From NCBI GenBank assembly GCA_017646885.1, contig JAGCLR010000316.1, positions 62,001 to 126,000 of the forward strand: a DNA stretch of 64,000 bases, in the 5' to 3' direction. The notes under the pieces were generated by a model. It was not told where the DNA came from. It made no database searches and saw only the letters and a list, made by a program, of their open reading frames with translations. Positions 1-11,719 of this stretch are shown one piece after another (within the stretch, counting starts at the first letter, position 1; each line of letters opens with the position of its first letter). Position numbers and translations under genes: made by a program. Source of the stretch: Methanobrevibacter sp. (GTDB lineage: Archaea; Methanobacteriota; Methanobacteria; Methanobacteriales; Methanobacteriaceae).

Positions 1-1
1 A

Positions 2-3000
2 GGAGAAATGAACGCTGGAAAACCATATACATATGGAAACAAAATGCAATGTTGGGAAATTCGTGAAAACGAAGACTCTTATGCGTTATTTAGAACTACA
101 AATGGATGATACGATCCACAAATAAATGCAGATGGAAGTATCAAAGTAGATGAAGATAATGTTGTTGTTAAAAGTTGAGCGTCAGGATTTGAAGCACGTT
201 ATCCAGACGATGGAAATGAAGCGGATATTTCTGATTTAAAAGCTTTTGCAGATTGGATGACAACTTGTACTCAAGAACAGTTTGCAACAGAAAAATACGA
301 TCACTTTGATATGTGAAAAATCGCAGCGTATTACGTATATTTAATGCGATTTGGAGCCGTTGACCAGGTTGTTAAAAACTCAATGTTTACATCAGAGGAT
401 GGAAAACACTGATATTTTATCAATTACGATAACGATACAATCTTAGGTTTGGATAACTCTGGTAATAACATTTATCCACCTACAATTACACGTCAAACTC
501 CACATGGTGCAACTTACGCATACGCAGGACACGAATCAAGAATGTGAAATATGTTAGAAGCCGATACAGAATTTATGACATATTATGTTCCTGAAGTTGA
601 TAACGTATTAGCAAACGGAGGATTAAGTTATAGTACAGTTTTAAAATATTTCAACATTAATCAATCAGATAAGTGGTGTGAAAGAATTTATAATGAGGAT
701 GCGAATTACAAATATATAAAACCATATATTGCGGGCACTGTTAACGAACTTGGTAAAATGCACGGTAGTAGAAAATCACATAGAACTTGGTGGGTGTCGA
801 AACGCTTCCAATTAATGGACGCTAAGTTTAGTAATGTTAATTATCGTGAGAAACACATTCACATGAAGTTACATGGCGCCAAAGGTGCTGAATTCACAAT
901 CAAAGCTGCAGATTATATGTATTTTGGATGTGAATATAACAAAAACGCGTGAGCAATGGGTGTAGAATTGAATAAAGGTGAAACTTATAAATTCTATAAA
1001 GCATCTCAAGCAGAGGATGACGTAAATGGTAAAGACTTTGTACAAGGTGACCCTATTTACATCTATTCTCCATTATATATTGAAGAACTTGATTTATCCA
1101 AAATTTCTTCGTATATTTACCTTCTAGAATTTGGTAAGATTGTCGATGAAGTGACAAGTGCCAGAATGAAAAAATTAATAATTGGAGGTAAAAAGTCTGA
1201 GCAAACATTATCTGGATTATCTGGATTAAACGTTCTAACAAATCTAGAATATTTAGATCTTACAGGAATCGATTATCCGAACATTGATATTTCAAATCTA
1301 CTACTTTTAAAAACCCTAAAGTTAACTGATAGTACTATCAATACGTTAACTATTCCAGACGGATGTATGATTGAAGAGTTGTATCTAACAGATGCTCTTA
1401 GACATCTTGGGTGTAGTGGTTTACAAAACTTAACTATCGAAAAGATGTATGGGTTTGATGAATATCATATTCCTTCAATCAAGATTCTAAATTCACCTAA
1501 ATTAACAAGTGATTTCGGATATTATTACAGATGGGTTAAATCTGCACAAGAAGGCGACTCACTAGAACTTTCTGGAATTTCTTGGAAAGACATTAGTCCT
1601 TCAAATCTAATTGAATTTGGAAAAATTAAAAATCTATCGTTAAAAGGTAAGATTGAAATTGCAAATCCAACAATTGAAGAGGTAGAAGCACTTCAAGCAA
1701 TATTTGGTGAGAACTGTTTTACTAATGGTGGTGAGTTGTGGATTTCTGCTCCAGAAAGTGTGTTTATCCACGGACCAAGAACTGTTAGATCAGGTGATTC
1801 TGAAATATATAGTGTTACTATTTTCTCAGAAAGTCCTGGTACAGTAGAATGGCAAGTTGAAGAAGGTGCAGAATATGTGGAAAGTTTGATTTCAAATCCA
1901 GATAACACCGGTACTTTAACAACAATTGAAAGTGAGATTGAAGATCATGAAATTGTTATTAAAGCAATTCACAAACCTGCGAATTCAGAGGGCGAATCTT
2001 ATTTTAGAATTGACACATATAATATTACTGCGAAGAAAGTAATTTATCCTACAGATGGTGTTATTACAGGTAACACTACAATTAAGAAAAATGAAAACTT
2101 CAAACTAAGTGTTCTTCCTACAAATTACAATGGTGATTATACTACTGAATGGAAATTGATTGGAGAAGCGGCAAATAATGGAAACATTAGACTTGCAAAT
2201 CAAACAAACACTTCTTGTACAGTAGAATATGTTGAAAATCTAATCTTTGACCTCGACTATTTAGTAGCAACAGTTACTAATAAGAATGGTAAACAATTTG
2301 AGGTTAGTACAATTATTACTGTTACAGATGCTTCTGTGTTGATGACATCTACAAGTAATCCTGAGGTTATTGCAATCTGTTATGCACAAGGTTGGTGTAA
2401 GAGTCCAGATGTAATGTATAAGGAAGAAGCACAAGTTGTTACTGATATTGGACAAGCATTCCGTGGAGGTAGTGGTAAACCTGGAGCTTATATTAAAACT
2501 TTTAACGAACTTGAAGAGTTTAAAAATATTAAGTCTATTCCAGATTACGCATTCTTCCAGTGTAATAACTTAACTGAAATCGTTCTTCCTGCAAACATTG
2601 AATCTATTGGAACATTTGGTTTAGGCTCAACTAAACTTGAAACAGTTAACATTCCAAATATTGTTAGCAACATTAACTATACCGCTTTTGAAGGTTCTCC
2701 AATTAAAGAATTTACAGTGGGTGGTGCACAAGTTAACTACTTTGTTAAGAACGGTGTATTGATTTCAATTGATGGAACACTTGTTAAGTATCCAGAAGGT
2801 AAAACAGATAGAGAATATACTACTGATGTTCAAGTTACAAAACTAGGACAATGGAGTATTAAAAATACAAAATTAGAGACACTAACAATTGGCGACAATG
2901 TTATTTCTCATGCAGATACTGCTATTGCAGACAATGCGTATTTAAAAACCTTGAATTTGGGTTCAAGTTTTGCCCCAAGTAATCTTGCACAACATATTAC

Positions 3001-3628
3001 TAAAAATACAATTTTGTCTACAATTAATGTATCTGAAGATCATCCATCTTTGTGTTCTATAGAAGGGGTTGTGTATAATATTGATAAAACAACTTTGTGG
3101 AAATATCCAGAAGGTAGGTCAACAGTCGATTTGGTTCCAACAGTTAAAACTATTGGATCTTATGCACTTTCACAATGTATGCAACTTAAATCTGTAATTT
3201 CACTTCCAGATAGTGTTGAAGTGTTAGAAGCTCATGCATTTTATGCAAGTAGCAACATTACAGGAATGGAGTTCTCAGCAACTAGTAAATTGCGTACTGT
3301 CGGTAATTATTCATTACAGTTGTTGTCTAAAATGGAATACATTGTGTTCCCTGCAACTTTACAAAAACTATTTGATAACTCACTAAGTAACTGTTGGTTA
3401 TTAGGTAATATTAAATTCTTGGGTGAAGTTGCTCCAGAACTATCTAGTAAATCTGTGTTCGGTTTAGAGTACAATCAATGAATTGGTAGAGACGCTAAAC
3501 AAAGAGTTGTATATGTACCTGAAAACGCAACCGGTTATGAAGAAGGTTTGTGGATGGAAACAATCTTTAGTGAGAATCGTGTACATAATGGACAACCTTA
3601 TTACTACACATTGTCAAAAACCTTATAA
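2..3628 (+). CDS. Large LRR tail/appendage protein with CotH-like segment (5' partial)
   Basis: The frame is open from the left edge to TAA at 3626-3628, so at least 1208 residues are seen and the start lies outside. In-frame TGAs at about 110, 176, 314, 410, 545, 950 and 3479 read as Trp. Near residues 145-157 is YDNDTILGLDNSG, like the Asp-x-Asp...LG segment of CotH-kinase-like proteins and of some large phage structural proteins. From about nt 1190 on there are irregular leucine-rich repeats, then two beta-rich Ig-like stretches (about nt 1730-2330), then BspA/LRR_5-type repeats (about 2490-3450, e.g. LTEIVLPANIESIG). BspA-type repeats usually bind surfaces, and the gene opens an adsorption cluster, so a virion receptor-binding role is likely. 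The CotH relationship is a motif-level guess. Confidence 0.6.
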
Positions 3629-3631
3629 TAT

Positions 3632-3994
3632 ATGTATACAATACAAAATATAGTGTATGCAGATGCTGGAAAATATCTGAAATGCGGCAATAAAGTCGCA
3701 TTTCAGATGAAAGCATCTGAAAATATCGAAGAGTTAGATCTTAACCTCAACGATATTCAAATTGTAAATAATTACGCTTATTTTAATGGTGGATTGTTTG
3801 CACAGGAAGTAAATCCTAGATGAACTTATGGTGATTATAAGAGTAGGATTATTAAAAAGAGATATAGTAATGACGATCAAATTGCAATTATGTTAAATAA
3901 ATATGATTCAGAAGATGATCAGATGTACTATCAAAAAATGCAAGAATGAAGAGAATTTGCTTCTGTACTTGCGAAGAAAATTCAATCTTTATAA
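3632..3994 (+). CDS. Small protein, possible tail-fibre assembly partner
   Basis: 120 residues, starting three bases after the previous stop and ending at TAA. TGA codes Trp64 and Trp107. The C-terminal half (YSNDDQIAIML, then MQEWREFASVLAKKI) is amphipathic and ends in a helix. Small proteins of this shape, next to fibre genes in Bacteroidales phages, are often taken for fibre chaperones. I see no enzymatic motif. The role rests on position and general shape only. Confidence 0.55.
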
Positions 3995-3997
3995 ATA

Positions 3998-4007
3998 GGG
4001 GGGGGGG
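3998..4007. repeat. Ten-base G homopolymer just upstream of a receptor-type gene
   Basis: A run of ten G lies three bases after the TAA of the preceding gene and six bases before the ATG at 4013. It is out of character for this AT-rich sequence. It lies outside both coding frames, so length change would not shift a frame but could change translation initiation of the downstream gene. Confidence 0.9.
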
Positions 4008-4012
4008 TGTAG

Positions 4013-5050
4013 ATGATGAAAGCAAGATTTGTACACACCTTAACAAATACATCCTTTATTGAAAATAAACAAAACAATCTAATAACTAGTAATGACATTT
4101 GTTTTATAAAAGATTCGAATCGAATTGCAACTCACGATCGTATTTATAATTACGTAAAATGAGATATATTAGAATCTCCGGATACAGAACATACAATAAA
4201 TACGATCGCTGGAGACATTGTTTTGTATAATACACAAGATGAACAGATTTATTTTGTTTCTGCTAACAAATTAACAAAATCATACACGGCTAGTCATATT
4301 CCAATTGGTGTGGTGGTTGTTCCTGGAACACACGATGTATACGGTGACGGATCTTGTGGAGTAATGTCGTTAAAATCTATGGATTTTAATAATCCTACTC
4401 AAGGTGGTGATGATACACCTATGTACTGAGGACCACAAGTTGATATTCCAATATTTGGATACACTAAAGTTGTCATATACGCAGCTGACGGAAGTTTATC
4501 AACAAATAATTTTGGATATTTATCTAAAGATGGTTCGTACAATTATGGTTCTGCACATATTCCAGATCCATATTTACAAGATGGATCCAGAAACCCAGAT
4601 TATTACATTTCATCAGGAATAACAAACGCTAATTACAACGCTTTGTCGGATTTTGCAGGAAAAAGTAATACTAATCAAATACTTGCAAAAAGAGGTGTAA
4701 AAAATTACACATCTTGAACTCCAAGCAATACGACATCAGATTACCCTGCAGCTAGCTGTTGCGATATGTACTTTACACCAGGAACAGAACAGCAAACGTG
4801 GTATCTTCCTTCTTGTGGAGAATTGAGTTACGTAATGGCAAAATGATCAACTATTCAAAATTCATTAGACCTAATAAATACAGTATTTGGATCGAATTAT
4901 GCGAATAGAGTAGGAGATAATGATGGCTATTGATGCAGTACTGAGAATGCAACAAAAAATGCTAGATACGTTCATACTGGAAATGGCGTTGGATACTCAA
5001 ATAAAGATACTACGTATAAAGTAAGAGCGTTTATTAAATTATATAAATAA
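4013..5050 (+). CDS. C-type-lectin-like receptor protein, paralogue 1
   Basis: 345 residues; ATG at 4013 (a second in-frame ATG at 4016), stop TAA. Residues about 1-50 match the N-terminus of the next two genes (pattern FIKDSxxIxTHxxxY), probably a fibre-attachment domain. The C-terminal part has the C-type-lectin/sulfatase-modifying-factor look: WYLPSCGEL, then DGYWCSTEN near nt 4922-4945, ending in YKVRAFIKL. That end resembles variable-protein domains diversified by retroelements (usual form YWSSTE...YRVRA). TGA encodes several Trp, including the one in YWCSTE. Likely a receptor-binding tip. The G10 tract sits immediately upstream. Confidence 0.7.
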
Positions 5051-5060
5051 TTAAAATGAT

Positions 5061-5807
5061 ATGGCAATTAACAAAAAATTAATTCATTTTAAGACTAAAC
5101 AAAACTTCAATAATGAAGTTGCCAAAGGTAATATACTAGATACTAGTATAGTTTTTATTAAAGATAGTCAAGAGATTCATACACACGGAGAGACTTATAA
5201 AGCTGTTAATTGGAGTGTGTTAGATCTGCCAAAAGGTGTATTTATTTACGATATAAATGGAAAATATATATTACCTAGTGAGTGGGATACTAGTAGAAAT
5301 AATGAAGCTGTAGGTGTAGCTATTTTAGGAGATAACTGTAAGTTTGTAGTTGCAAAGGAAGACGCTACGCCTTCTTTTGTAAGCTGGGGAGGTTGAGGTA
5401 CTGAGATCTCGACATTAACTGATTATATGAATGCTACTACTGCAGCTACTGATTTTGATGGTGTAAATAATACTTCCAAGATTATTGCAGTTATTGGAAA
5501 TAGCAACGATGGTTATCGTGACGGATCTGCCGCAGGTGACTGTGCGGCATATACTTTCCCGAATGGAAAAAAAGGTTATCTAGGTGCGGCAGGCGAGTGA
5601 CAAGTTGCACGTCAGAATAAGGAGGCTCTCAATAGCGCGCTTACACTGATTGGTGGTACAACAATGAAAGAATATATTTATTGGACTTCTACGGAGCGCT
5701 ATAGTTACGAAGCATGATTTCAGTGATTTGACTCCGACAGCAATTTGAAAAACAGCTCTAAGCACAACAACGCCCATTCGTATGTCAGAGCATTCCTTGC
5801 TCTCTAA
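5061..5807 (+). CDS. C-type-lectin-like receptor protein, paralogue 2
   Basis: 248 residues. The N-terminus repeats the attachment domain of its neighbours (IVFIKDSQEIHTHGETYKAV). The C-terminus is a lectin-like domain ending YIYWTSTER...NAHSYVRAFLAL. From about nt 5520 to the end codon usage changes to GC-richer codons (gcg, ggc, gcc, cgc, ctc) unlike the AT-rich first half, suggesting a mosaic gene. The last segment still uses TGA for Trp three times (nt 5598, 5718 and 5727 areas), so it is already adapted to this code. Many NNY codons (tat, agt, tac, gac, aac) occur between YWTSTE and VRAF, as in retroelement variable regions. Stop TAA. Confidence 0.7.
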
Positions 5808-5828
5808 CTAATATAAATCAATAAAACT

Positions 5829-6050
5829 ATGCTAAGTAACTTTATATACGCAAAAACAAAAGCTCTCTTCGAAGAAAAACTTAATGCAGGAGAGATTCTC
5901 GATGAAGCAGTAGTATTCATCGAAGATACCAGAGAAATTTGAAATCATGGTAAATATTTCGCAACTCCAATGACTGAGAGCGAAGTTAGAGTAATTGCAC
6001 AAGATGTTGTAAATGAGTCTATTATTATGGCTCTAAATACAGCTGTATAA
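5829..6050 (+). CDS. Stub protein with receptor N-terminal domain only
   Basis: 73 residues. Residues 1-46 match the N-terminal domain of the two upstream receptor genes (pattern AVVFIEDTREIWNHGKYF), but the lectin domain is absent. Instead it ends with a short helix (EVRVIAQDVVNESIIMAL). One TGA encodes Trp. It is the last gene before a strong terminator. It may be a remnant of a receptor cassette that lost its tip, or a small adaptor sharing the attachment site. Confidence 0.7.
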
Positions 6051-6052
6051 TT

Positions 6053-6081
6053 AAATGTACCTCTTCGGAGGTACATTTTTT
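6053..6081 (+). terminator. Rho-independent terminator
   Basis: An 11-bp perfect stem (6053-6063 with 6068-6078) closes a TTCG tetraloop and runs into a T tract. It ends the receptor-gene unit three bases after the stub gene's stop. Confidence 0.93.
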
Positions 6082-6102
6082 CTAACCCAATAAGTTAACA
6101 AT

Positions 6103-8880
6103 ATGGCAGAAAATAACATATTAAATAACTCCCACGTAATAGGTGTAGGTGGAAGAAACCTTGTGTTAAATACATTGGGTAGAGTATATGTAAAAGTTCA
6201 AGAAAAATATTACGAAATAGATTTTAAAAACGGAACGGTTGGAGGGACTGGTTCTGGATATGGTGGAGTTATTGTTGTAAATACAAATGCAGAAGCTCTT
6301 GCGTTATCTTATCCAGGAGACAATATTCTAATTCTAAGTAAAGAAGGTAGCATTTATTATACACAAAATGGAACAATTAATTTATTAGGATTAGATGTTA
6401 ATAATTTAATTGACCCTATAATAAGAGGTACTGTTACAATTAATAACGGTACAAAACCTCCTATTATTGTTGAAAGTCCAATTTTGTGTCCTGGATTAAA
6501 TTCAGAACTTTTAAATGGATTATCTTCTGATAAATTTGCAATTAAATCTGAGGCGGAGACAATTAAAAATAGTTGGACCTTTGAAAGTGATACATTTATT
6601 GAAATGGCGCTTATAGGTAATAGTTCTAACACAATTTTAGATTTCGAAAGCAGTCGTTTACAAATTGATTATATTGATGTTAGAAAAGGAATTACTGGGG
6701 TTGAAATTATATTGCCAGAACCATTAATTGAATTAGACGATAATGAACATATAAAACCTGTAGAAGATACTTATGGATTTTATACACAACAGTTTGTATC
6801 TTGTAGAGGATTAGACACAGAAGCATCTGGTTCTATTGGATACGCTACGGAAACTTTTGTTAGACAGTCAATTGCAGATCTTGTGGCAGGTGCACCAACA
6901 ACATTAGACACATTGAAAGAGATCGCAGATATGTTAATGGAACATAAAAATATAGTTGATATATTTGATGATTTAATTAACGACCACACTAAAAAACTAG
7001 ATACACTTTTTAGTTATTTTAATGGAGATGCTGCGAGATATGCAATGCAATTAAAAAATCCTAGATTGTTATGAGGAAATACGTTTGACGGTACACAAGA
7101 TATTAACGGAACTATTTATTTTAACAATGACGGGTATATTACACCTACTGCAACAGGTTATTTAAATACAAACGTTGGATTCTATTCGAACTCTTTTGTT
7201 AGTTGTAAAGGTGTAGATCCAACAGCAGGTTCTGGTGGAGGTGGTGGAATTATAGATAGAACCGCATTATTCGGAATTTTAGGAGGTGTGCCGGGTTATG
7301 GTGAGTCTATAGACCTTAGATTTTTAAATTTAAGTGCGTATGCTACAACTTCTTGAGCACAAGAACGATTTGCAACAAAATCCGAACTTACAAATGGGTT
7401 AAACACAAAAGCGAATAGAACAATAACTCTTACCGCAGGTAACGGATTAACTGGAGGGGGAACTTTAGAAACAAGTAGAACGTTTACTTTAGGTACACCT
7501 AGTAGCATTACAAATAGTTCTACAAATAGTGTTGGAACAACAACTCATACACACGCAATTGATAAGGCATCGACAACCGTTGTAGGAATTGTAAAATTAA
7601 ACGATTCCTTGACTAGTAGTTCTACAACTTTAGCATTAACGGCAAACCAAGGTAAAGTTATAGCAGGAAGACTTACGGCATTAGAAGATATGTGAGAAAA
7701 TAAAAGTACATATCTGCTTGCAAAAAATAATCGAGGAATTGTATCAAATACATTTATTAGTTGTAAAGGATTAGATTCAACTAGTTCTCAAACGTCCTCT
7801 GTTACAATTTTAACATCGGCTAGCTTAAATTCTTCATTTACAGACAATACTAGTCAACGTGTATTTAATGCTTATACAATTAAATCGCTAGCTGACAGAA
7901 TCACCGTTTTAGAAGAATCTAGTGGTGGAAGTTCAGGGGGAGGTGGATCTGTTACCGGAGTTGGACTTACCGCACCTACTGGATTTACGGTATCAAACAG
8001 TCCTATTACTTCTAGTGGTAACATCGCTTTAAAATTTGCCTCTGGGTATTCTTTGCCAACAACAGCTAAACAAGGCAATTGGGATACAGCCTATGGTTGA
8101 GGTAATCACGCAAACGCAGGATATGTAAAATCTTCTGGAGTTACAAGTGTTGCAACCGGTACTGGTTTATCTGGTGGAACCATTACAAGTTCTGGAACCA
8201 TTCAAATTAGTAGTACTTATCAAACATATATCTCAAATGGTAATACAGCGTACGGTTGGGGTAATCATGCAAACGCCGGATATGCTGCAAATAGTAGTCT
8301 GACATCGCATACTGGAAATACAAGTAATCCTCACAGTGTTACAAAATCTCAAGTTGGATTAGGTAATGTTGAAAATACAAAACTTTCAACTTGAGGTGGA
8401 AGTACCTATATTACAACATTAGGTACTGTCACTACAGGTACCTGAAAGGCAGGAGCGATAGATATTACCGCTAATATTACTACGTCTGGAATAGTTACTG
8501 GAAAAACAGATGTTGTTGCAGGATCAGATGTTAGATACAAAACAATTGTTGATGAAATCAATATAACAGATAAATTGTTTGAAGAAATATTAAACGCTCC
8601 ATTATTTCAGTTCAAATGGAAAAATGAAGATTCTATTCATATTGGAACATCTGCACAATATTGAAAGAATACAACATTTAAAAACGTTGTGGTTTATGAT
8701 CCTGAAAAGGATTTTAATTATTTAAGTTATCAAGGTCTTGCGTATGGAATTGGAAAAGTAAATTCGCACATTCTTAAATTACACGAAGTTCAATTGTCAA
8801 AACAAGACAAAAGAATAATACAATTAGAAGAACAAGTAAAAGAACTTCAATTAAAACTATGTCAATATGGGATTGAATAA
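6103..8880 (+). CDS. Tail fibre/tailspike with C-terminal S74-type chaperone domain
   Basis: 925 residues when TGA is read as Trp (about seven TGA). Low-complexity Ser/Thr/Gly fibre sequence includes a twice-repeated AYGWGNHANAGY block (nt about 8089-8130 and 8248-8284) and a GNTSNPHSVTKSQVGLGNVE collar typical of trimeric phage fibres. The last about 110 residues (DEINITDKLFEEILNAPLFQ onward, ending in a coiled coil) look like the S74 intramolecular chaperone that trimerises fibres and then cuts itself off. A Gly-rich linker (GGGSGG type) near 7925-7950 joins modules. The gene follows a terminator; I see no consensus promoter between them. Confidence 0.8.
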
Positions 8881-9901
8881 TGGAATTTTAACAGCACCTG
8901 TTAAATTCAGTGAAGTAAAAACATGTATAAATGCCCCAAATGTAACAAGTTTAAAAGCATTGTGTAACCACGAAAACATTAATATGTGGGCAAAATATAA
9001 ACCTGTAGAACACTCCTCGAAAGGTGGACTTACAGAACAAGAACGATTTGGTACAAGTTATGGGATATACGGCACATATTATGATGTATTTTCTCAGAGT
9101 GGCAGAGAAGCCGCAATAACAGATGCAAAAAATGGAAAATTTGGATGAGTTTATAACAGACCTTCTGGAAATGGGATATACCGTTTAAATGATTTTGCAG
9201 GATATGATCATAACGCAGTATTTCCAATAGTTTGTTCTTGTTCTAAGAATCAAACGGAAGGTTATGTAGATATAGCACAAGAAGTTGATCTTTCTGCAGG
9301 AAATATGAAAATCTCAGATCTTACGTCAATGGTAGGACAAGCTAATAATGATAATTTTACTGCTGGAGGTTATGGGGTCATTTATAAAGGCTCTGGAGGC
9401 GCCGCCAATTACGTTGATGCGATAGGTGAATCTGGTAACACGCTGTATCCAATTTCTTCTCCACAAACAATTACGTTTACAAGACTTGCGGGTACTTATG
9501 AGGTTTGTATATATTTAACAAAAAATGGAAATGGTTCACAAGGATTTATTATTCCAGGTTCTTATTTTACAGTTACTGTAAAAGATTCTGGTGGTGGCGG
9601 AGGTACTTCAGATAAAGTTGTTTTGAGTGGATTTGATGTAACATCTGCAAAAAAACCTGTGTTCTCGTTTACTGTAAAAAATATATCTGGATATACACTT
9701 TCAGAAGGTACCGCATATATTCAAATTTATCGTAGTGCTACAGCGATAGAAGATACTTTAACTATATCTATTCCACAGTTAGCACATAACGCTCAGATAG
9801 AGGTTGAAAGTGATCCGTACGAAATTGGAATAGATCTTTCAAATCTATCACATTGAACAGTTACATATGAAGGTGTCACATCCAATAAACAATATTTTTA
9901 G
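8867..9901 (+). CDS. Tail/appendage protein with GILxAP N-terminal motif and beta-sandwich C-terminus
   Basis: 344 residues; ATG at 8867 overlaps the fibre gene's end by 14 bases; stop is TAG. The N-terminus NNGILTAPVKFSEV...NINMWAKYKPV is a pattern I know from Bacteroidales phage appendage proteins and recurs in the next gene as TGILEAPFNLVTL. After a Gly5 linker (about nt 9591-9605) a C-terminal Ig/fibronectin-like beta domain follows (FDVTSAKKPVFSFTVKNISG). Two TGA encode Trp. Virion surface role inferred; no catalytic motif seen. Confidence 0.6.
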
Positions 9902-9906
9902 AAATT

Positions 9907-11664
9907 ATGATTAATGAAAAAACAGGAATATTAGAGGCTCCGTTTAATTTAGTCACCCTATCAAAAGCAACTGGTAACCCAATGATTGATCTGGGTTATC
10001 AGTGCTCAGATAGACGTCCATTTTTTAAATATCAAAATGGAAGTATTGTGTATTATACGGCTGTAAATCCAAAAAATGGAATTTTGGCAGAAATTAGTGT
10101 ATTTTCAAAAGAGACTAAATTTATTGATGGGGAAGATAGAATTGTAATGACCTATCAAGGGTTTACATCTGCAACAACAGCAACTACAATAACATTTAAT
10201 AATGTTGTATATACTTATACAAACGTTATTGAAAATATAAGACTTTATTACATCAACAAGTGGTCTAGAAGAAAACCTATTTCTGGATTTGATATGGATG
10301 AACTGACTACAGCAGAGTGATGAGATGCAGGAGGTGGGGTAACAGTGGCCAATTTATCAGACATGGATAAAAACCCATTTGGAATTGTAGATCAAGCAAA
10401 AATGAGTGGAATTGTGGGGCAAATGTTTGAGGATTTAAATAAAGGTGCGTATTATTGAACATATAATCCACCTACAGATGGAGAATGATTTCGAATGACA
10501 GATTTTGAAGGGTATTTTCCAGAAGCAAAATCTCCGTATTTTTTAGAATTAGACTCGTCTAATCAAATCCATGTTATAGAAGATGGGGTTCCTACTCATT
10601 ATTTTGAAAACTCGCATCAAAACACATCAAAAGTTATAAAAATTAATATTGGAGCAGAACCTGCAGGTAAACCAGATTCTCCAAATTTAAACTGATATGA
10701 CTTCAAAGATGTTTACAAAGATATCAATAACGTGAATGCAGACGAATTGGTAGACTTTACAGATCCTGCAAATTATCAGAAAATTGTAGATCGGTATGAC
10801 GACATGGGTTATGGCTTTATCATAAATGACAATAAAGGCTATCGTGTGATTGAAGCAAGAAATGACAATGAGAAAGTTAAATTTCCTTTAGTAAAATATA
10901 TTCCGCCTAATACAAGTGAAGGTACAGCCGCAAAATTAGAACAAACCTGCACTGCAGAAATTGAAGTACCGTTAAATTGTACGGTAGAAGTTGGAGGTGT
11001 TATTGATAACTTAATGCAAGGAAAGGGGTTATTTTATCTTCCATGTTCCCCACTAAAGTTTCAAAGTAAATCTATTCCATCTTTAATTGATATCGGCTAT
11101 CCTGAAACGTTTGCAGATGGACATAGTTTAAGAATAACATTAACTGTAACGAGAAATAGTAGTAATTATTGATGAGGTGTAAGATTCCCTGAAGACACCG
11201 TTACAAACATACAAGTTCTAAATCATATTGATAGTCCGTATGATGGTTATTTGTGACTAAAATATACAAATGAAATAAAACATGAAGAGTTACAAACAGA
11301 AGATGAACCAGAGCTAAGACAAGTATTATATAACGATCAAGAAGTAGATTGAAACGGATGTACAGAAGCGCATAACGCTGGAAGTTTTGGAGATGTCCCT
11401 ACACCAATAACAGCTGTTCCAAATATTAAAGGTACAGATTCATTTAAAATAGAGTTTTGAATCCATGACTTTAAAGATTCCCCATTTATTACTGAGGAAA
11501 ACAGAAAGCCAGGAACTATGTCAGACGCAACACTGTTAGTAACTTTAGCATGAACTACTACACGTGGTGCAACTAGTAAAAGGACGTTTGACATGCGTTT
11601 AGATAGGGCTTTCTTTGAAGATATTGGTTGATTAGACAAAATTCCACCTGAGAATGGAGATTAA
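9907..11664 (+). CDS. Large appendage protein, paralogous N-terminus to the gene before
   Basis: 585 residues ending in TAA. It starts five bases after the previous TAG and shares the GILxAP N-terminal motif (EKTGILEAPFNLV). The rest is beta-rich without a recognised domain. It is dense in recoded codons, including two consecutive TGA-TGA pairs (10318-10323 and 11170-11175) read as Trp-Trp. Read with the standard code it breaks into more than ten pieces. Probable structural component of the adsorption apparatus, from context. Confidence 0.6.
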
Positions 11665-11665
11665 T

Positions 11666-11696
11666 TTTGATGATTTAAACTAATTTTTTATCTTTG
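11666..11696 (+). promoter_or_regulatory. Bacteroidetes-type promoter
   Basis: TTTG at 11666-11669, a 19-base spacer, then TATCTTTG at 11689-11696. This matches the Bacteroidetes housekeeping sigma consensus (TTTG-N19/21-TAnnTTTG). It sits 23 bases before the ATG at 11720. Confidence 0.8.
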
Positions 11697-11719
11697 TAAA
11701 AATTATAAACTGGACAAAT

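Noticed and set aside
3992..4013. G10 tract as a frameshift site joining the 120-codon gene to the receptor gene
   Set aside because: It lies between a TAA and the next ATG, with a TAG (4010-4012) just before the ATG in the same frame, so slippage could not fuse them.
4013..5807. A complete diversity-generating retroelement
   Set aside because: No reverse transcriptase motif (such as YxDD in a suitable frame) or template copy was seen in the window; only target-like domains are present.
8089..8284. Duplicated AYGWGNHANAGY block as a mobile or CRISPR-like repeat
   Set aside because: It is a protein-level fibre repeat with synonymous differences inside one gene.
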